64,000 bases of DNA from Gonatopus flavifemur (GCA_018340375.1 JAFFJZ010000013.1:2148501-2212500), one strand, 5' to 3'; numbered from the stretch's first letter, positions 34,511 through 45,846 are shown. Notes: a model not told the origin generated them from the sequence alone. Program-made: numbers and translations.

Positions 34511-35049
34511 TTGAAATTGGATTGATTTCGAGGAAATGAAGATTTTTACGTTTCGATTTTTATGTTCCAAACTATTGACGATAGGAAAAAAATTTTCATA
34601 TGAAAAATGTGTGTTTTGATGAGTTCTAACAGACTGTATTTTATATTTTCCACTTTAACGACTTTTTCTTTCTTCGTTCTACTGGGCTTCTGAATCAAAT
34701 TCCAAGATGTGTTCGAGCGCACAGCGGGTTTTACGATTCGGCCGCTCAATTTGGGTGTCGCTTTTGCCCTCAGCGTACCAAATACAGAGTGTCTGTACTC
34801 CTTGAAATTTCCATTTCTTTCATTGGTTGGTCTTTTAATAGAGTACGCATGATTGGTGGATTCTGTTGGATCTCAAGGACTGGTAAACACCTTGCAAATA
34901 TGGTTGACAAAAAAATCGTTCTTGAAGTCGGAACCGAACTTCAATTCTCTTGAATACTGATCCACTGACTCACCACGGAGCCATAAACCGATTCCTAATA
35001 TCAAGTGAAAAAGAAGTCTTCATAGCCCACACAGCACAGGCATGTTCCA
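34511..35049. other. No gene seen
   Basis: Only short chance frames, for example 34546-34749 on the minus strand. Nothing recognised. Confidence 0.35.
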
Positions 35050-35223
35050 AATGAGCTCCCGTTATGTCAGTTCCAAAAGAATTCATAAAGAACTCTTGAG
35101 AGTTCTGTAGAAATGCTTTTTGAATTCCAGGAATTGAAAAAGAACTCTTTTTGAACTGTCATTACGGGACCCTTACAGAATCCCAGGATGAATTCATAAA
35201 GAATCCTTTATGAATACATTGGG
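35050..35223. mobile_element. MITE, copy b (CCGTTATGTCAGTTCC family)
   Basis: About 175 bp, with ends TGTTCCAAATGAG and ATGAATACATTGGGACA. Abuts foldback element C copy 2. Confidence 0.6.
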
Positions 35224-37010
35224 ACAGATGTCACTACGGGGTCTCCGTTGTGGTGTTGTACGCATCTTCTCGTCAAGTATGATGATTATTATTCGATCGA
35301 TAAAATAGGTCGATACAATTAGCAAACGGATAACAGATGTCGCTACTTACACCCTGTTGCGATATGAAGCTGAATATAAGTTGATACGAAAGCAGGGTAC
35401 CCAAGGTATAATGGTGAAGAAAAAACACGAGTTTCAGCGTCGTCAGGGAGTTGTCTCGGAACTATAAGTAATATATATATATATGTATATTTATACATAT
35501 ATACATAAAGTATATCACGTGACCATTGAAAAATCCACGAAAAATCATTGCAAGTGTACAAAAGTTGTGATGATAGTACATTCTTTCATAAAATGCAACT
35601 TTGTATCTCCGTCACTCTATGAAAGAAGAATAAAGTTGTGGAACAGTGTTTTCTTGATATACTAATATTCTGAAATACTTTTCCAGAAAAAATTCAATTA
35701 CTGTCTCTGCTGAGTGATTACCTAATCTATGGACACTGATCAAGTATTCGTTGGCAAAGTATTTGAAAATACAACACTCGATGAATGAAACAGATTACCC
35801 TAGTTAAAGTCTCTTAGCAATTCATGAGAAAATGTTCTCGATAAGCTTATGAATGTATATTCATAGGTGTTCATGATGTATCATCAGTACAGATTCATAG
35901 GACTTCAAAGTTTACTTATGAATGTCCTGTTGCAAAATCCATAACGCCTCATAGTGAGAACATTTTTTTTTGACTTGCTATGCGACTTCAACCAGGGAAG
36001 GTAATTACTCAGCAGAGACAGTAATTGAATTTTGTCTGGAAAAGTATTAGAGAATATTAGTATATTGAGAAAACAATGTTCCACAACTTTATTCTTCTTT
36101 CATAGAGTAACAAAGATATGTTTTTTCTACAATAAAAAGTTTGTATGAACTGAAATAACCAGGGCTTTCGTTGGAATAAATTTCCTGCGGATAAATAGTA
36201 GGTATCCACAAAACTGTAGTCGATGAAGAAATTGACTGATATATTGGGACTGCAATGAGTTTTCTCTACTCTGATTATCATGAACCATTGGCACAATAGA
36301 TACTTACCAGACATTTACTGTCAAAAATTACTCCAAAGGAACTGCATTGAACTACCCATGTAATGATAAATAATTAGACTTGAACGAATTATTATTAGAG
36401 AAAACTCATTGCGCTCCCAATATATCAGTCAATTTCTTCATCGACTAAAGTGTTGTGAATACCTACTACTGATTTGCAGGAAATTTATTCCAACAATATG
36501 CCTGGTTATTTCACTTTATACAGATTTGTCTTTGAAAAAACAACATCTCTTTATTTCACTTGCTGATTACCAGAAAAATCATTCTGGGAAAGTATTTGAG
36601 AATATTAGTATCTCAAGAAAACAATGTTCCACAACTTTATTCTTCTTTCATAGAGTGATGAAGATACAAAGTTGCATTTTATGAAAGAATGTACTATCAT
36701 CATAACTTTTGTACACTTGCAATGATTTTTCGTGGATTTTTCAATGGTCACGTGATATACTTTATGTATATATGTATATATGTATAAATATACATATATA
36801 TATTACTTATAGTTCCGAGACAACTCCCTGACGGCGCTGAAACTCGTTTTCAGCTTCATATCGCAACAGGGTCTAAGTAGCGACATCTGTTCTCCGTTTG
36901 CTAATTGTATCGACCTATTTTATCGATCGAACAATAATCATCATACTTGACGAGAAGATGCGTACAACACCACAACGGAGACCCCGTAGTGACATCTGTC
37001 GCCGATTTGA
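35224..37010. mobile_element. Foldback element C, copy 2
   Basis: The terminal inverted sequence starts GACAGATGTCACTACGGGG at 35224 and its inverse ends at 37010. The pairing runs inward through GTTGTACGCATC and the CACGTGACCATTG stretch. The centre is a 330-bp hairpin (35698-36025). The right arm carries one 548-bp inverted-pair unit (about 36060-36620), against two to three in copy 1. The outer ~170 bp of each side is absent or altered in copy 1, so this copy defines the element ends better. Confidence 0.85.
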
Positions 37011-37130
37011 TAATTGTGACTATTTCTGATAAGTGCACTGTTTTATCGGCATGAATAAAATGAAATACCATATATAAAATCTTTATCATAGGAACCAACC
37101 AAGGAGTTACAGGAATTTTATCGACGCTAG

Positions 37131-37388
37131 TATCCCCTTAACGAAATTAAAATCATCGAGTGGAAACTCAAGAATTTAAATCAGTTAAGTAGGTGTAAAA
37201 ATTGTAGGGACTTTAACATAAAATATTATCATTGCGACAATTGTAGACAATACGAGAAGGACTACCTAATATTCAATGACAAACAATTGTTAGAAAAGGG
37301 ATTTACTCCCGAAGAAATTGTAGAACTACAAATCAATAATCACCAACTTGTCACTATTAATAACGAAATAAATCATGATTTTACCTAA
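37131..37388 (+). CDS. Zinc-ribbon-like exon, unrecognised
   Basis: An open frame of 86 codons with no ATG near its start; CGCTAG just before it could be a splice acceptor. It contains CKNC, a 10-residue gap, then CDNC, a C2-x-C2 zinc-ribbon pattern, followed by an acidic helical stretch (LLEKGFTPEEIVELQ) and a TAA at 37386. Charged, compact codon use makes it look coding. Family unknown. It lies just outside foldback element C and ~200 bp upstream of a THAP half-domain; whether these are one gene is unknown. Confidence 0.4.
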   Translation, partial: YPLNEIKIIEWKLKNLNQLSRCKNCRDFNIKYYHCDNCRQYEKDYLIFNDKQLLEKGFTPEEIVELQINNHQLVTINNEINHDFT

Positions 37389-37582
37389 TTTCACGTATAT
37401 TCACTGACTTAACCCCAAAACTCACTCTCAGAAATCTCAGTCCTACCCCTTCCTTTCTTTACAGATAAATAGGGGAATCAATATCTATTGCCGCCCTGAA
37501 TGGCAACACTCAGGACGTGACACCTCACTTTCTCTTCTTCATTTCGAATATCAACATATGTCTTCTGCCATCTATATAATAG

Positions 37583-37789
37583 TTTCCCATTGGACAAACC
37601 AGACATTCTTTGTTTATGGTTGGAAAAATTGGGGAAAAAAAGATTGGCAGTCAAATATTACCAGTGTTTTGTGCTTAGAACATTTTGAAGTATCCCGCTT
37701 CCGAGAACGCAAAAATAAATGTCTACTATTGGGGGATAATAGTATACCAACGATATTCGACACCGATAACAATGAAGTTCCAATGCGAG
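37583..37789 (+). pseudogene. THAP domain, second half (exon)
   Basis: The exon opens after AATAG with TTCCCATTGGAC, coding FPLDKPDILCLWLEKLGKK, the start of the second half of a THAP domain. A one-base slip in the following A-run moves the frame to KDWQSNITSVLCLEHFEVSRF and then NSIPTIF, the LCxxHF and PTIF signatures. It ends at a GTAAGA donor (37790). The split point and phase are the same as in the THAP at 13492-14456. The first-half exon with the leading Cys pair was not found upstream. Confidence 0.65.
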
Positions 37790-38321
37790 GTAAGATTTGT
37801 TGAATTTCAAAAGCAAATTCCTATATTCCAACGCAGCGGTTCCTGTCCTATGTTGGAATTCCCAGATGAAAACGTATTGAGATCGGATCTGTTCTCATCT
37901 ATTCTCATGCGTGTTCTTCCTGCGTTCCAGCAGGGTGACCACTGATTCCCAACAACACAAGCCATTTCACATTTATCCGTGAATGAATTGAAAAAACGAA
38001 TCCGCTGAAAATAGAGCTAAAAAGTCTGATAAGGAAACACAAAGTTTCAGTTTATTCTTTCGTGTTATCTTTGTTGGAACATAGTTTTTTCACTTATATC
38101 TCTGTCTAAAACTCATGTCATGATAGAAAACATAAGGAATTTGGTATTATTTGGTATGGGAATAATTTTCCGCCTTCTTTGAAAAAGTGTTGCTGCTGAT
38201 ACTATTTTCGAGTTCACTCCAAGTGCTATACTTGTGATTTGGAAGTGTATATGTAAGGTGTCGATTGCGGTAGTTGACATTTGTTACAAGCGTGAACATT
38301 ATTTCTTATCTGGTGTCAAAA
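37790..38321. other. No gene; 5' part of mariner region
   Basis: The frame 37800-37945 continues past the donor without family signal. 38250-38321 is probably mariner 5' untranslated sequence; I could not find its terminal inverted repeat. Confidence 0.35.
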
Positions 38322-39375
38322 ATGACAACGTTTGTCCCGACAAAACATCATTTGCGGGAAGTTATGCTCCATTATTTTATTCCGAAGAAAAATGCCGCTG
38401 AAACGTATCGTGTACTGAGCAATATTTACGGTGATCACGCTCCGTCTAATATAACATGTAAAGAGTAGTTTCGACGATTCCCAAGTGGTGATTTTGACGT
38501 GGGTGATGGAGAACGCGAAGGGGCACCGAAAAAATTCGAAGATGTAGAACTGTAACAATTATTGAATGAAGATGCATGTCGAACTCTAGATGAGTTGTCT
38601 GAAGAGTTGGGTGTTGACAGGTCGACCGTCGGTCAACGCTTGCACAAGATGGGAATGGTCCAAAAAGCAGGTAATTGAGTGCCGCATCAACTAAAGGAGA
38701 GAGATATCGAGAGACGTTTGGTAACGTGCGAGATGCTTCTTGAACGGCAGAAAAGGAAGAGTGTGCCGTATCGTATTGTCACTGGCGATGAAGAATGGAT
38801 CTATTACGATAATCCTAAGCGTCGAAAAACTCAGGGGCTGCCAGGTGTACCAGGTCCATCGACACCGAAAACAAGTATCCACGCTTCAAAGATTTCGTTT
38901 TGCATCTGGTGGGATCAGAAAGATGTCATTTATTATGAACTTCTTAAGCCGTCAGAAACAATCACTAGCGATCGTTACAGACTACAGCTAATACGTTTGA
39001 ATTAAGCTCTAAAATAAAAACGACCGGAATGGGAGGGTAGACATGATAAACTTATCTCGCTGCATGATAATGCTAGGCCACATGTTGTTCAACCTGTGGA
39101 AAAATATTTGGAAGGAGTGAATTGGGAAATCTTGCCTCACCCGTCGTATTCCCAGACATCGCGCCTTCGGATTATCATCTATTCCGATCTATGCAAACTG
39201 CCCTTACTGAAGAGCGGTTTACTTCTTACGAAAGTGTCAAAAATGGCTCAATGAATGGATCGAGTCAAAAGAACCTGCTTTTCTTCTCCGAGCAATCCGT
39301 ATGCTGCCTGAAAGATGGGCAAAAGTAGTCGCTTCCAATGGTACTGTTACGTCAAAATCTTCAAGATTTATCTAA
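38322..39375 (+). pseudogene. mariner transposase pseudogene (mellifera-like)
   Basis: Tc1/mariner DDD transposase with most of its ~350 residues recognisable. In order: the N-terminal helix-turn-helix region from MTTFVPTKHHLRE, the FRRFPSGDFDV linker, VTGDEEWIYYDNPKRRK with the first catalytic Asp, LKPSETITSDRYRLQL, HDNARPH with the second Asp, and SPDIAPSDYHLFRSM with the third. Lesions include TAG in place of Trp near 38466, TAA near 38553, TGA near 38677, three stops at 39001-39040, and frameshifts near 39150 and 39238. Both terminal repeats are unrecognised. An old inactive copy. Confidence 0.9.
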
Positions 39376-39626
39376 AACGAGCGGATATTTTAAGGAATTG
39401 TCAAATCAGAGTCTGACAACCCCTCTGATTACCCTGCTTTAGGTAGGGATGTGCCTACACGAGGACCAGGGCTAGGATGCTGAAATGAATTGTCTCATAT
39501 ATATATTTCTTTAATGATTTATTGAATAATATTCCGTTACTATAGTTACAGTATTTTAAATTGAAAGGATTACGAAAAAATTTGGTTATTTCAATTATAA
39601 ATTTGATATTAATTATTGAAATATTC
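39376..39626. other. No gene seen
   Basis: AT-rich, with a short TATA run near 39500. Confidence 0.35.
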
Positions 39627-39802
39627 CTGAGGGTTACTCAGTGAATATTCTTATTTGATACAGGTTAAAAAGAAAAGAGAAAACGTAAATTGAACAACAT
39701 CCTCAAATTCCGAGGGTTGCTCGGTAATAAGAGGTAATTTGTTAATTTTGGTTTTTAAAACATAAGAAATGAAAAATCCTTCTAATTCTGAGGGTTACTC
39801 AG
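39627..39802. repeat. Three spaced hairpins CTGAGGGTTACTCAG
   Basis: Hairpin words at 39627-39641, 39710-39724 and 39788-39802, about 80 bp apart. The middle copy is CCGAGGGTTGCTCGG: both members of one stem pair have changed (T-A to C-G). Flanking sequence is only loosely similar. Confidence 0.7.
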
Positions 39803-39960
39803 TAATTAAAAGTGACTTATTCATTTGGTGTATTTTTCCTCTTAATAAAATCCCGACCTTTAAATTGTTTTATTGAAGGAAATCGAGCCCTTCAATAATG
39901 GCATAATTATATGAAAAGAGCGAAAGATTCATAGAGGGAGATGTATATGTGTTTCCTATT

Positions 39961-40055
39961 AGAGAGAGAGAGAGAGAGAGAAACATGAGTACTAGAAAGA
40001 GAGGTATACCCACGTATACTGTATAGTGAAGAGAAAGAGAGAGAGAGAGAGGAAG
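39961..40055. repeat. (GA)n tracts
   Basis: Two GAGAGA runs (39961-39982 and about 40034-40052) separated by non-repetitive sequence. Confidence 0.8.
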
Positions 40056-40338
40056 GTATATTAGAAAGAGAAGTCCGTTTATCTGTAAAGCATGAATACA
40101 TTGACCGCGTTTGCTGTCCAGGTAAGTTTTAAACATATAGTATGGAATTGCAATGTGGTTGAAAAGAGGGGATTAGGAAGGGAAAAGATGACGTCTCAGT
40201 TAACTTCATTGCCGTCGAAAGGAATATAGGAAATGGAAAAGGAAGGAACAATTTCTTCCATGGACTTCGTACAATGAGCACGAATGCTTCGAATTGCACG
40301 TAGGTAGGAGAAAGAAATTGTTGGAAATTTAATTTCTA

Positions 40339-40665
40339 TTATTCACATGAAGGGCAGGAGTGTTGATTTCCATACAAGGTTTTACAAGGAGAGTCTTCTG
40401 TGGGATCCCAATCCTCCTGGTAAACAAGTTCTTGTCTAACTTCCAAAGATTTTTTGAAAATACATAGATTATCTAACTCTTTGGAGAGTTGGGCAAGATT
40501 TCTATCGTCGCGGGCTGCATTTCGTTTGAAATTCCTCCAGGCTACACTAGAGGTTGGAGCGAGATTGTTTTTAATATCGAGGTCCCGTTCCTCGATCCTT
40601 TGTTTCATATAATGGATTCTTCTTTTAAGATCGGTGATTTTACTCTCAACCTTGACCTCCACCAA
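40339..40665 (-). CDS. Unrecognised small coiled-coil protein
   Basis: A 108-codon frame on the minus strand, opening at a TTG; a true start or splice acceptor upstream was not identified, though a pyrimidine-rich TTTTTCTTTTTTTG tract precedes it. Residues 1-35 and 50-80 are charged and heptad-like (KITDLKRRIHYMKQRIEERD; LAQLSKELDNL). The C-terminus ends HSCPSCE. No family recognised. Its setting (upstream tandem-repeat leader and candidate promoter, now separated by the copia insertion) resembles that of the ORF at 17315-17629. Confidence 0.4.
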   Translation of the reverse strand: MVEVKVESKITDLKRRIHYMKQRIEERDLDIKNNLAPTSSVAWRNFKRNAARDDRNLAQLSKELDNLCIFKKSLEVRQELVYQEDWDPTEDSPCKTLYGNQHSCPSCE

Positions 40666-40911
40666 ACAAAAAAAGAAAAACGATTAGAGGAAAATGATTG
40701 AATTTAATTCCCACGCGGTTGAATCTATTATTGAACACATGAATGAATTTAATAAAAAAAAAATAAAATTTAAATTTAACACGGAACAAAGAATATTTTT
40801 CCCTTTTAAACAAACACGATAAGCACTGATCTTGAATTTCGAAAAAAGGAAGGAAACTCAGTTCCTTTTCCCACCCGAATTGTGGAAAACTCCACTCACT
40901 TTTGTTGTTTC

Positions 40912-41147
40912 TGATGGGGAAGGATTTGTTATAGATTCAATCAATACACGGTTTAGTTCAATACGTGCGTTTAATATATCAACCGAGTGGTAAACGTACA
41001 GAAGTGTCGATTGGATATAAAGAGACACGAGAGACAATTATACGCGTGCGCGCACATGCGCCTGATAAGAGTAGAAACGATAGTAGAAGATATAAGAGCG
41101 CGTAGTTTAAACTCAAGAATAAAAATTATAATTATTATATTCCAACA
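40912..41147 (-). repeat. copia 3' LTR
   Basis: Almost identical to 45323-45558 (A at about 41109 against G at about 45520). The pol frame runs through the polypurine tract into this LTR and stops only at 40971. Confidence 0.95.
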
Positions 41148-44126
41148 CGCCCCTTGATAAAATAATTTTTGCAAGCCTAAACCTTGTAAGCAAATATTGA
41201 ATTTAACAATACTGAGAGGCTTCGTTAAACTATCGGCCACCATTTCATTTGAACTAATATGTTTTACTATAATTTCTTTGTTCTGTATATGTTGACGTAT
41301 GAAATGGTGTCTGATGTCTATATGCCTTGTTCTGGCTCGATATGCAGCATTTTCTGCCAGATCTATTGCTGCTTTATTGTCGATATGGATGGTTATCGGC
41401 TCGTTGTTTCGTTGAGGTATTTCCAACCCCAGCATTAAGGATCTCAACCATAAAGCTTCCTGGCAACTAGCTGATAACGCCATATATTCGGCTTCCGCGC
41501 TGAATAGAGCCACTGTCGCTTGCCGTTTTGAACACCATGATATCGGCGTGCCATTTACTGAAAAAACATACCCTGAAACAGAACGTCTAGCATTAATTTC
41601 ATTCCCCCAATCTGCATCACAAAACCCTTCTGTTGAGAAATTTTCCTTTCTTTTGAATTCTAACCCCATATCAGAAGTTCCTTTTAAGTATCTCAAAACC
41701 CTTTTAACTGCTGACCAATGGGCTCGGCCAGGGTTTGCGCTGAATTGGCTTGAACAACATGCTGCAAAGCATATGTCTGGTCGAGTCATCTGACTCAAAT
41801 ACAAAATGCAACCAATTGCTTCACGGTAAGGAACTTTCTTCATTTCTTCTTTGGTCGGGTCATCACTTGGTTCAAACTCCTTGGTTATCTTCTGATTTGG
41901 GTCCATCGGCGTTTCTGATGGATTTGCATTTTTCATATTAAATTTCTTCAATACTTCATTTATGTACATATGCTGGTTAATCCATATTTTGCCTTCTTTT
42001 TTGTTTCTTTTGATGCTTATGCCCAGATAATGTTTCGCTTCTCCCATGTCTTTGGTTTTGAATTTCCGATTTAATCCTTGGATGATCATATTTTTCTTCT
42101 TCTCTTGATTTGTAAATAATAATATGTCGTCTACATAAACTGCTAAAATCGATATTTCATTTCCATTCATTTTTTGATATATACATTGATGAGTTTTCAT
42201 CTGTTTAAAACCCATTTACTCCAATGTATTCGATAGGATTTGATTCCAAGAACGGCTTCCTTGTTTAAGCCCATATATCGCCTTTTGAAGTTTGTAGACT
42301 TCATCTTCATGTCCTTCAATCAGGTATCCTTCAGGCTGTTTTACATAAACTTCTTCTTTTAGCCTACCATGTAGAAACCCAGTTTCTACGTCTAGATGTG
42401 TTATATCTAAGTTATATTGTGCTGCCAAAGCTAGTAAGTATCTAATCGACGCCATTCTTGCTACCGGGGCATAAGTTTCTGTGTAGTCTTCACCATATTT
42501 CTGCGAAAAACCTTTTACTACTAATCGAGCTTTGAATTTTTTTATTTCATTTTCTGGATCCCTTTTTGTTTTAAATACCCATTTAGTTTGAATAGCCTTT
42601 TTATTTTCCGGCAATTCTGTTAATATCCACGTTTTGTTCTTCTCGATGGATTCTATTCCATCCTTCATGGCATCTTCCCAATGTTGTTTTTCAGGACTTT
42701 GTCTGGCTTCCTCAACGGTAAGCGGGTCTATGGAATCTGAATTAAAAGTAAGGTAAGTTACGTAATCATTAGAATTTGTTGGTTTTCTCGTCCTTGTAGA
42801 TCTTCTCAGTGGAGTACTTGTTTGATTTTCTTGGTTACGTACATTTTCATTTCCACTTTCTATTGATTCCGATTCCGTTTCGTACACACTTGAGTTTTCC
42901 TCTAGGACAGTGTCGTATGAACTGGAGGTGTTTTCAGATTCTTCTCGATTCGTTTCATTATTTATCGTTGGCTCTTCTTCCTCTTCTTCAATCAAATCTT
43001 CTTCTAAATTACGCGGATTTTCTAAATTATCTTCGCTCGATGAAGAAAATATGGGTAAATTATTATTATTTGTTTTTTGATTCTGCTGTACATAACCTTT
43101 TTGATTCTCAATGAATATAACATCCTTACCTTTCACTATCTTGCGTGTTTTATTTTCGTATAATCTATACGCTTTGGAATCTTCAGGATATCCTTAGAAC
43201 ACACAATCTGTAGATTTTACATCCCATTTTTTTCTCTTTTCTGTTGGGATATGCAACATCGCTTTACATCCAAAGACTTTGAGATTTGATAGGTCTGGTT
43301 TTCTACCGGTCCATACTCCTTCTGGCGTTTCATTACCTAGGGATTTTGTTGGTGATCTGTTTATTAGATATACCGCAGTTGATACTGCTTCAGCCCAGAA
43401 CATCGTGGGTAGTCCAGCTTGCGTTAACATGCATCTGGCTTTTTCTACGATGGTGCGGTTCATTCTCTCTGCGAGTCCATTCTGTTGTGGCGTATATTGC
43501 ACCGTAGTTTGATGCCTGATTCCTTGAGCTTTAAAAAAATTCAGAAGATCATTATTTATATACTCCTTTCCATTATCCGATCTGATCATCTTTATTTTCC
43601 TATCTGTTTGATTTTCTATTAGAGCTTTAAACATCTCAATTATTTCGGGAACTTCGCTTCCGTACTTTAGAAAATATACGAATACTTTACGTGTATGATC
43701 ATCTATGATGGTGAGAAAATATTTAGATCCGCCTATTGAATCCTTTTCCATCGGACCGCATAAGTCTGTATGTAGCAAATCTAATTTATTGTTTGCTCTT
43801 TTCAAGGATGTTTGGAAGGGTAGTCGCTGCTGCTTTCCTTCGATGCAGGTTGGACAGGTGCTGTCACTGCAGTTGAGTAAATCGTATCCCTCGACGCTAG
43901 TTTTTAACTGTAGCATCTGTTTTCGGTTCAAGTGTCCTAATCTGTGATGCCAAAGTATACCTTTATCGCTTGCTTTCGCTGACAATGCTGATGCCTGTAG
44001 ACAATCTAATTTGTAAACATTCCCTGTATCCGTTGCTGTTGCTATGACAAACCCTTTTTCGTCTTGTATTTGACATCCCTGTGCATTAAAATTGACATAT
44101 AAGCCTCGTTTGGTTAATTGTTTCAC
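40971..44126 (-). pseudogene. copia pol: integrase, reverse transcriptase, RNase H, with two stops
   Basis: The integrase segment (43194-44126) has the HHRLGH...CPTC zinc motif and the catalytic blocks with Asp in HTDLCGPM, Asp in RSDNGKEY and Glu after YTPQQNG. The reverse transcriptase segment (42216-43136 and on) includes LDVETGFLHG and, in the next ORF, the catalytic YVDDILLF. RNase H follows with SAEAEYMALS and HIDIRHHFIR. Two single in-frame stops (43194-43196 and 42216-42218, both TAA) interrupt an otherwise continuous frame. No stop precedes the 3' LTR, so the frame ends inside it. Confidence 0.92.
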
Positions 44127-45171
44127 CGAAATTAAATTCGTTGATAAATCGGGTACATACAGAACATTTTTTTATGTCTATAATTTCATTTTCACCGTTT
44201 ACTGAAACTGAGACTTTGATATTGCCCTTCGCAACTGCTATCACTTTCTGTGAATTCGCAATGTTTATTTTGATATGTGGAATGTCTCCTAACTTTTCAA
44301 ACCAATGTTTATTTTTCGACATATGATTCGACGCGCCCGAATCTATATACCAGGTGACGTCATCAATTGAATTATCGACACTTTTACTTTGAAATGCTCT
44401 ATATTCGTAATTCTTATTGCTATGTTGATTCATATTTTTCTGTTTGATAGGATTGCGGCAATGTTTTGATATATGACCAAATTTATTGCAGTTGAAACAG
44501 CGAATATTCTTTAATTTATTAAAATTATGCTTGTTACCTGGTTTATCCGGAGCTCTTCTTGTTTGAAGTGCTATATCTGATTCGGTACCTTCAACATGCG
44601 CGCTTTGTTTGATTTCTTGCAGAAGTTTTGTTTTTATAGAGTCTGCGGTAATCGACGTTCCTGAATTTTCGAGTCCCATTATCATCGGCTTATATTCCTC
44701 CGGCAATCCTGCGAGTAAGATGGTCCCTATCCATTCATCCTTCACCTCGAATCCAAGATTATTCAATCTATGTGCCGTTGAAATAATAGTATTAACGTAT
44801 TCTTCGACATTTGCACTTGTCTCCAACTGTGTCGTAGTTAAAGTTTTTAACAATCCTACTCTTCTTGTTAGTCCCGAGTCTTCGAAGGCTTTCTGCAGAT
44901 TATCCCAAGCTTCTTTGGGAGTATTTGCGGATTGTACATGGATATAATTGATCGGGTCGATTGATAACGTAATTTTTGCCTTTGCCCGAGTCATTTTTCG
45001 GACATTTCCAACATCGGCTGCTACTTCCTCTGTTACACAACCCCATAAATCTTCGTGTTCCAAATATGCTTGCATAGCAAATTTCCATGTTGTGTAATTT
45101 TCTCGGCCAAGTAATTTTTCTATTACTGTGGAATTATTTGACGAGGACATTTTAACACCACACTCGCGCAC
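44086..45171 (-). pseudogene. copia gag and protease part, frameshifted
   Basis: The first ORF of the copia element. The likely initiator is the internal Met at 45150 (MSSSNNST), which starts a Gag N-terminus with the LLGRENYTTWKFAMQAYL block. A CCHC zinc knuckle, CFNCNKFGHISKHC, lies near residue 230, and the aspartic protease motif DSGASNHM near residue 285. The frame leaves the conserved path at a run of seven T/A bases near 44167-44173; one extra base there separates protease from integrase. In intact copia elements gag and pol form a single frame, so this is a lesion or a base-calling error. Confidence 0.9.
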
Positions 45172-45308
45172 GTGTTCGTCGATTATTGTGTTTGTACCGG
45201 TATTCGAGAATTATTCGAATAAATTCGACGGAACTAAAAAAAAATATCGATCCTTCCGTATTCGCGATTATCTAGCACCTTTTGCTCATTAGAAATCGCA
45301 ATATATTT

Positions 45309-45322
45309 CTGGGTCCATAACC
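45309..45322 (-). promoter_or_regulatory. Primer binding site, initiator Met half-tRNA type
   Basis: The minus strand reads GGTTATGGACCCAG directly after the 5' LTR. Drosophila copia uses an internal fragment of initiator Met tRNA through a very similar sequence, so the same priming mode is inferred. Confidence 0.75.
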
Positions 45323-45558
45323 TGATGGGGAAGGATTTGTTATAGATTCAATCAATACACGGTTTAGTTCAATACGTGCGTTTAATATATCAACCGAGTG
45401 GTAAACGTACAGAAGTGTCGATTGGATATAAAGAGACACGAGAGACAATTATACGCGTGCGCGCACATGCGCCTGATAAGAGTAGAAACGATAGTAGAAG
45501 ATATAAGAGCGCGTAGTTTGAACTCAAGAATAAAAATTATAATTATTATATTCCAACA
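45323..45558 (-). repeat. copia 5' LTR
   Basis: Contains a GATATAAAGAGACACG stretch in plus orientation and a GCGTGCGCGCACATGCGC palindrome-like core. Expected to carry the promoter. Confidence 0.95.
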
Positions 45559-45758
45559 GTTTTCCCCTTCTCGAAGGTACTATCTCGTTCGTGCGAATGC
45601 GTATACTGCTTAAATGGTCTGGTTGAGTAACACAGGACCGCAGTTTGAAGAAAGAATTAGTATTTCTTAAGGAAATACTAACCGATGGAGCGAACACAAC
45701 CGTGTGTCGGTGAGGATGACCGCGTAGCGTGCCGTAACGGTAGTTGTAGTAGAAGTAG
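45559..45758. other. Sequence between copia and minisatellite
   Basis: Continues the pre-insertion sequence interrupted by copia. It has GGAAATACT-type short inverted words at 45657-45685. On the minus strand it would be leader sequence upstream of the 40339-40665 ORF. Confidence 0.35.
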
Positions 45759-45846
45759 TAGTGGTTGTAGAAGTGGTTGTAGAAGTGGTTGTAGAAGTGG
45801 TTGTAGAAGTGGTTGTAGAAGTGGTTGTAGAAGTGGTTGTAGAAGT
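45759..45846. repeat. 12-bp minisatellite GTGGTTGTAGAA, ~7 copies
   Basis: Exact 12-bp units, preceded by degenerate GTAGTAGAA units from about 45740. The threonine/serine-rich minus-strand frame here is only the repeat read through. Confidence 0.95.

Larger units (their letters stand above)
40912..45558 (-). mobile_element. copia-type LTR retrotransposon
   Basis: Two 236-bp LTRs (40912-41147 and 45323-45558) in direct orientation differ at one position by eye. Minus-strand LTRs run TGTTGG to CCATCA. The primer site follows the 5' LTR, and a polypurine AAGGGGCG precedes the 3' LTR. The order gag, protease, integrase, reverse transcriptase, RNase H is that of copia (Pseudoviridae). The flanks GTTTC (40907-40911) and GTTTT (45559-45563) match at four of five bases, a probable target duplication. 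The near-identical LTRs point to a recent insertion, although the reading frame has three breaks. Confidence 0.95.

Noticed and set aside
43279..43512. Plus-strand ORFs inside the copia element
   Set aside because: Antisense shadows of integrase; composition and position follow the minus-strand gene.
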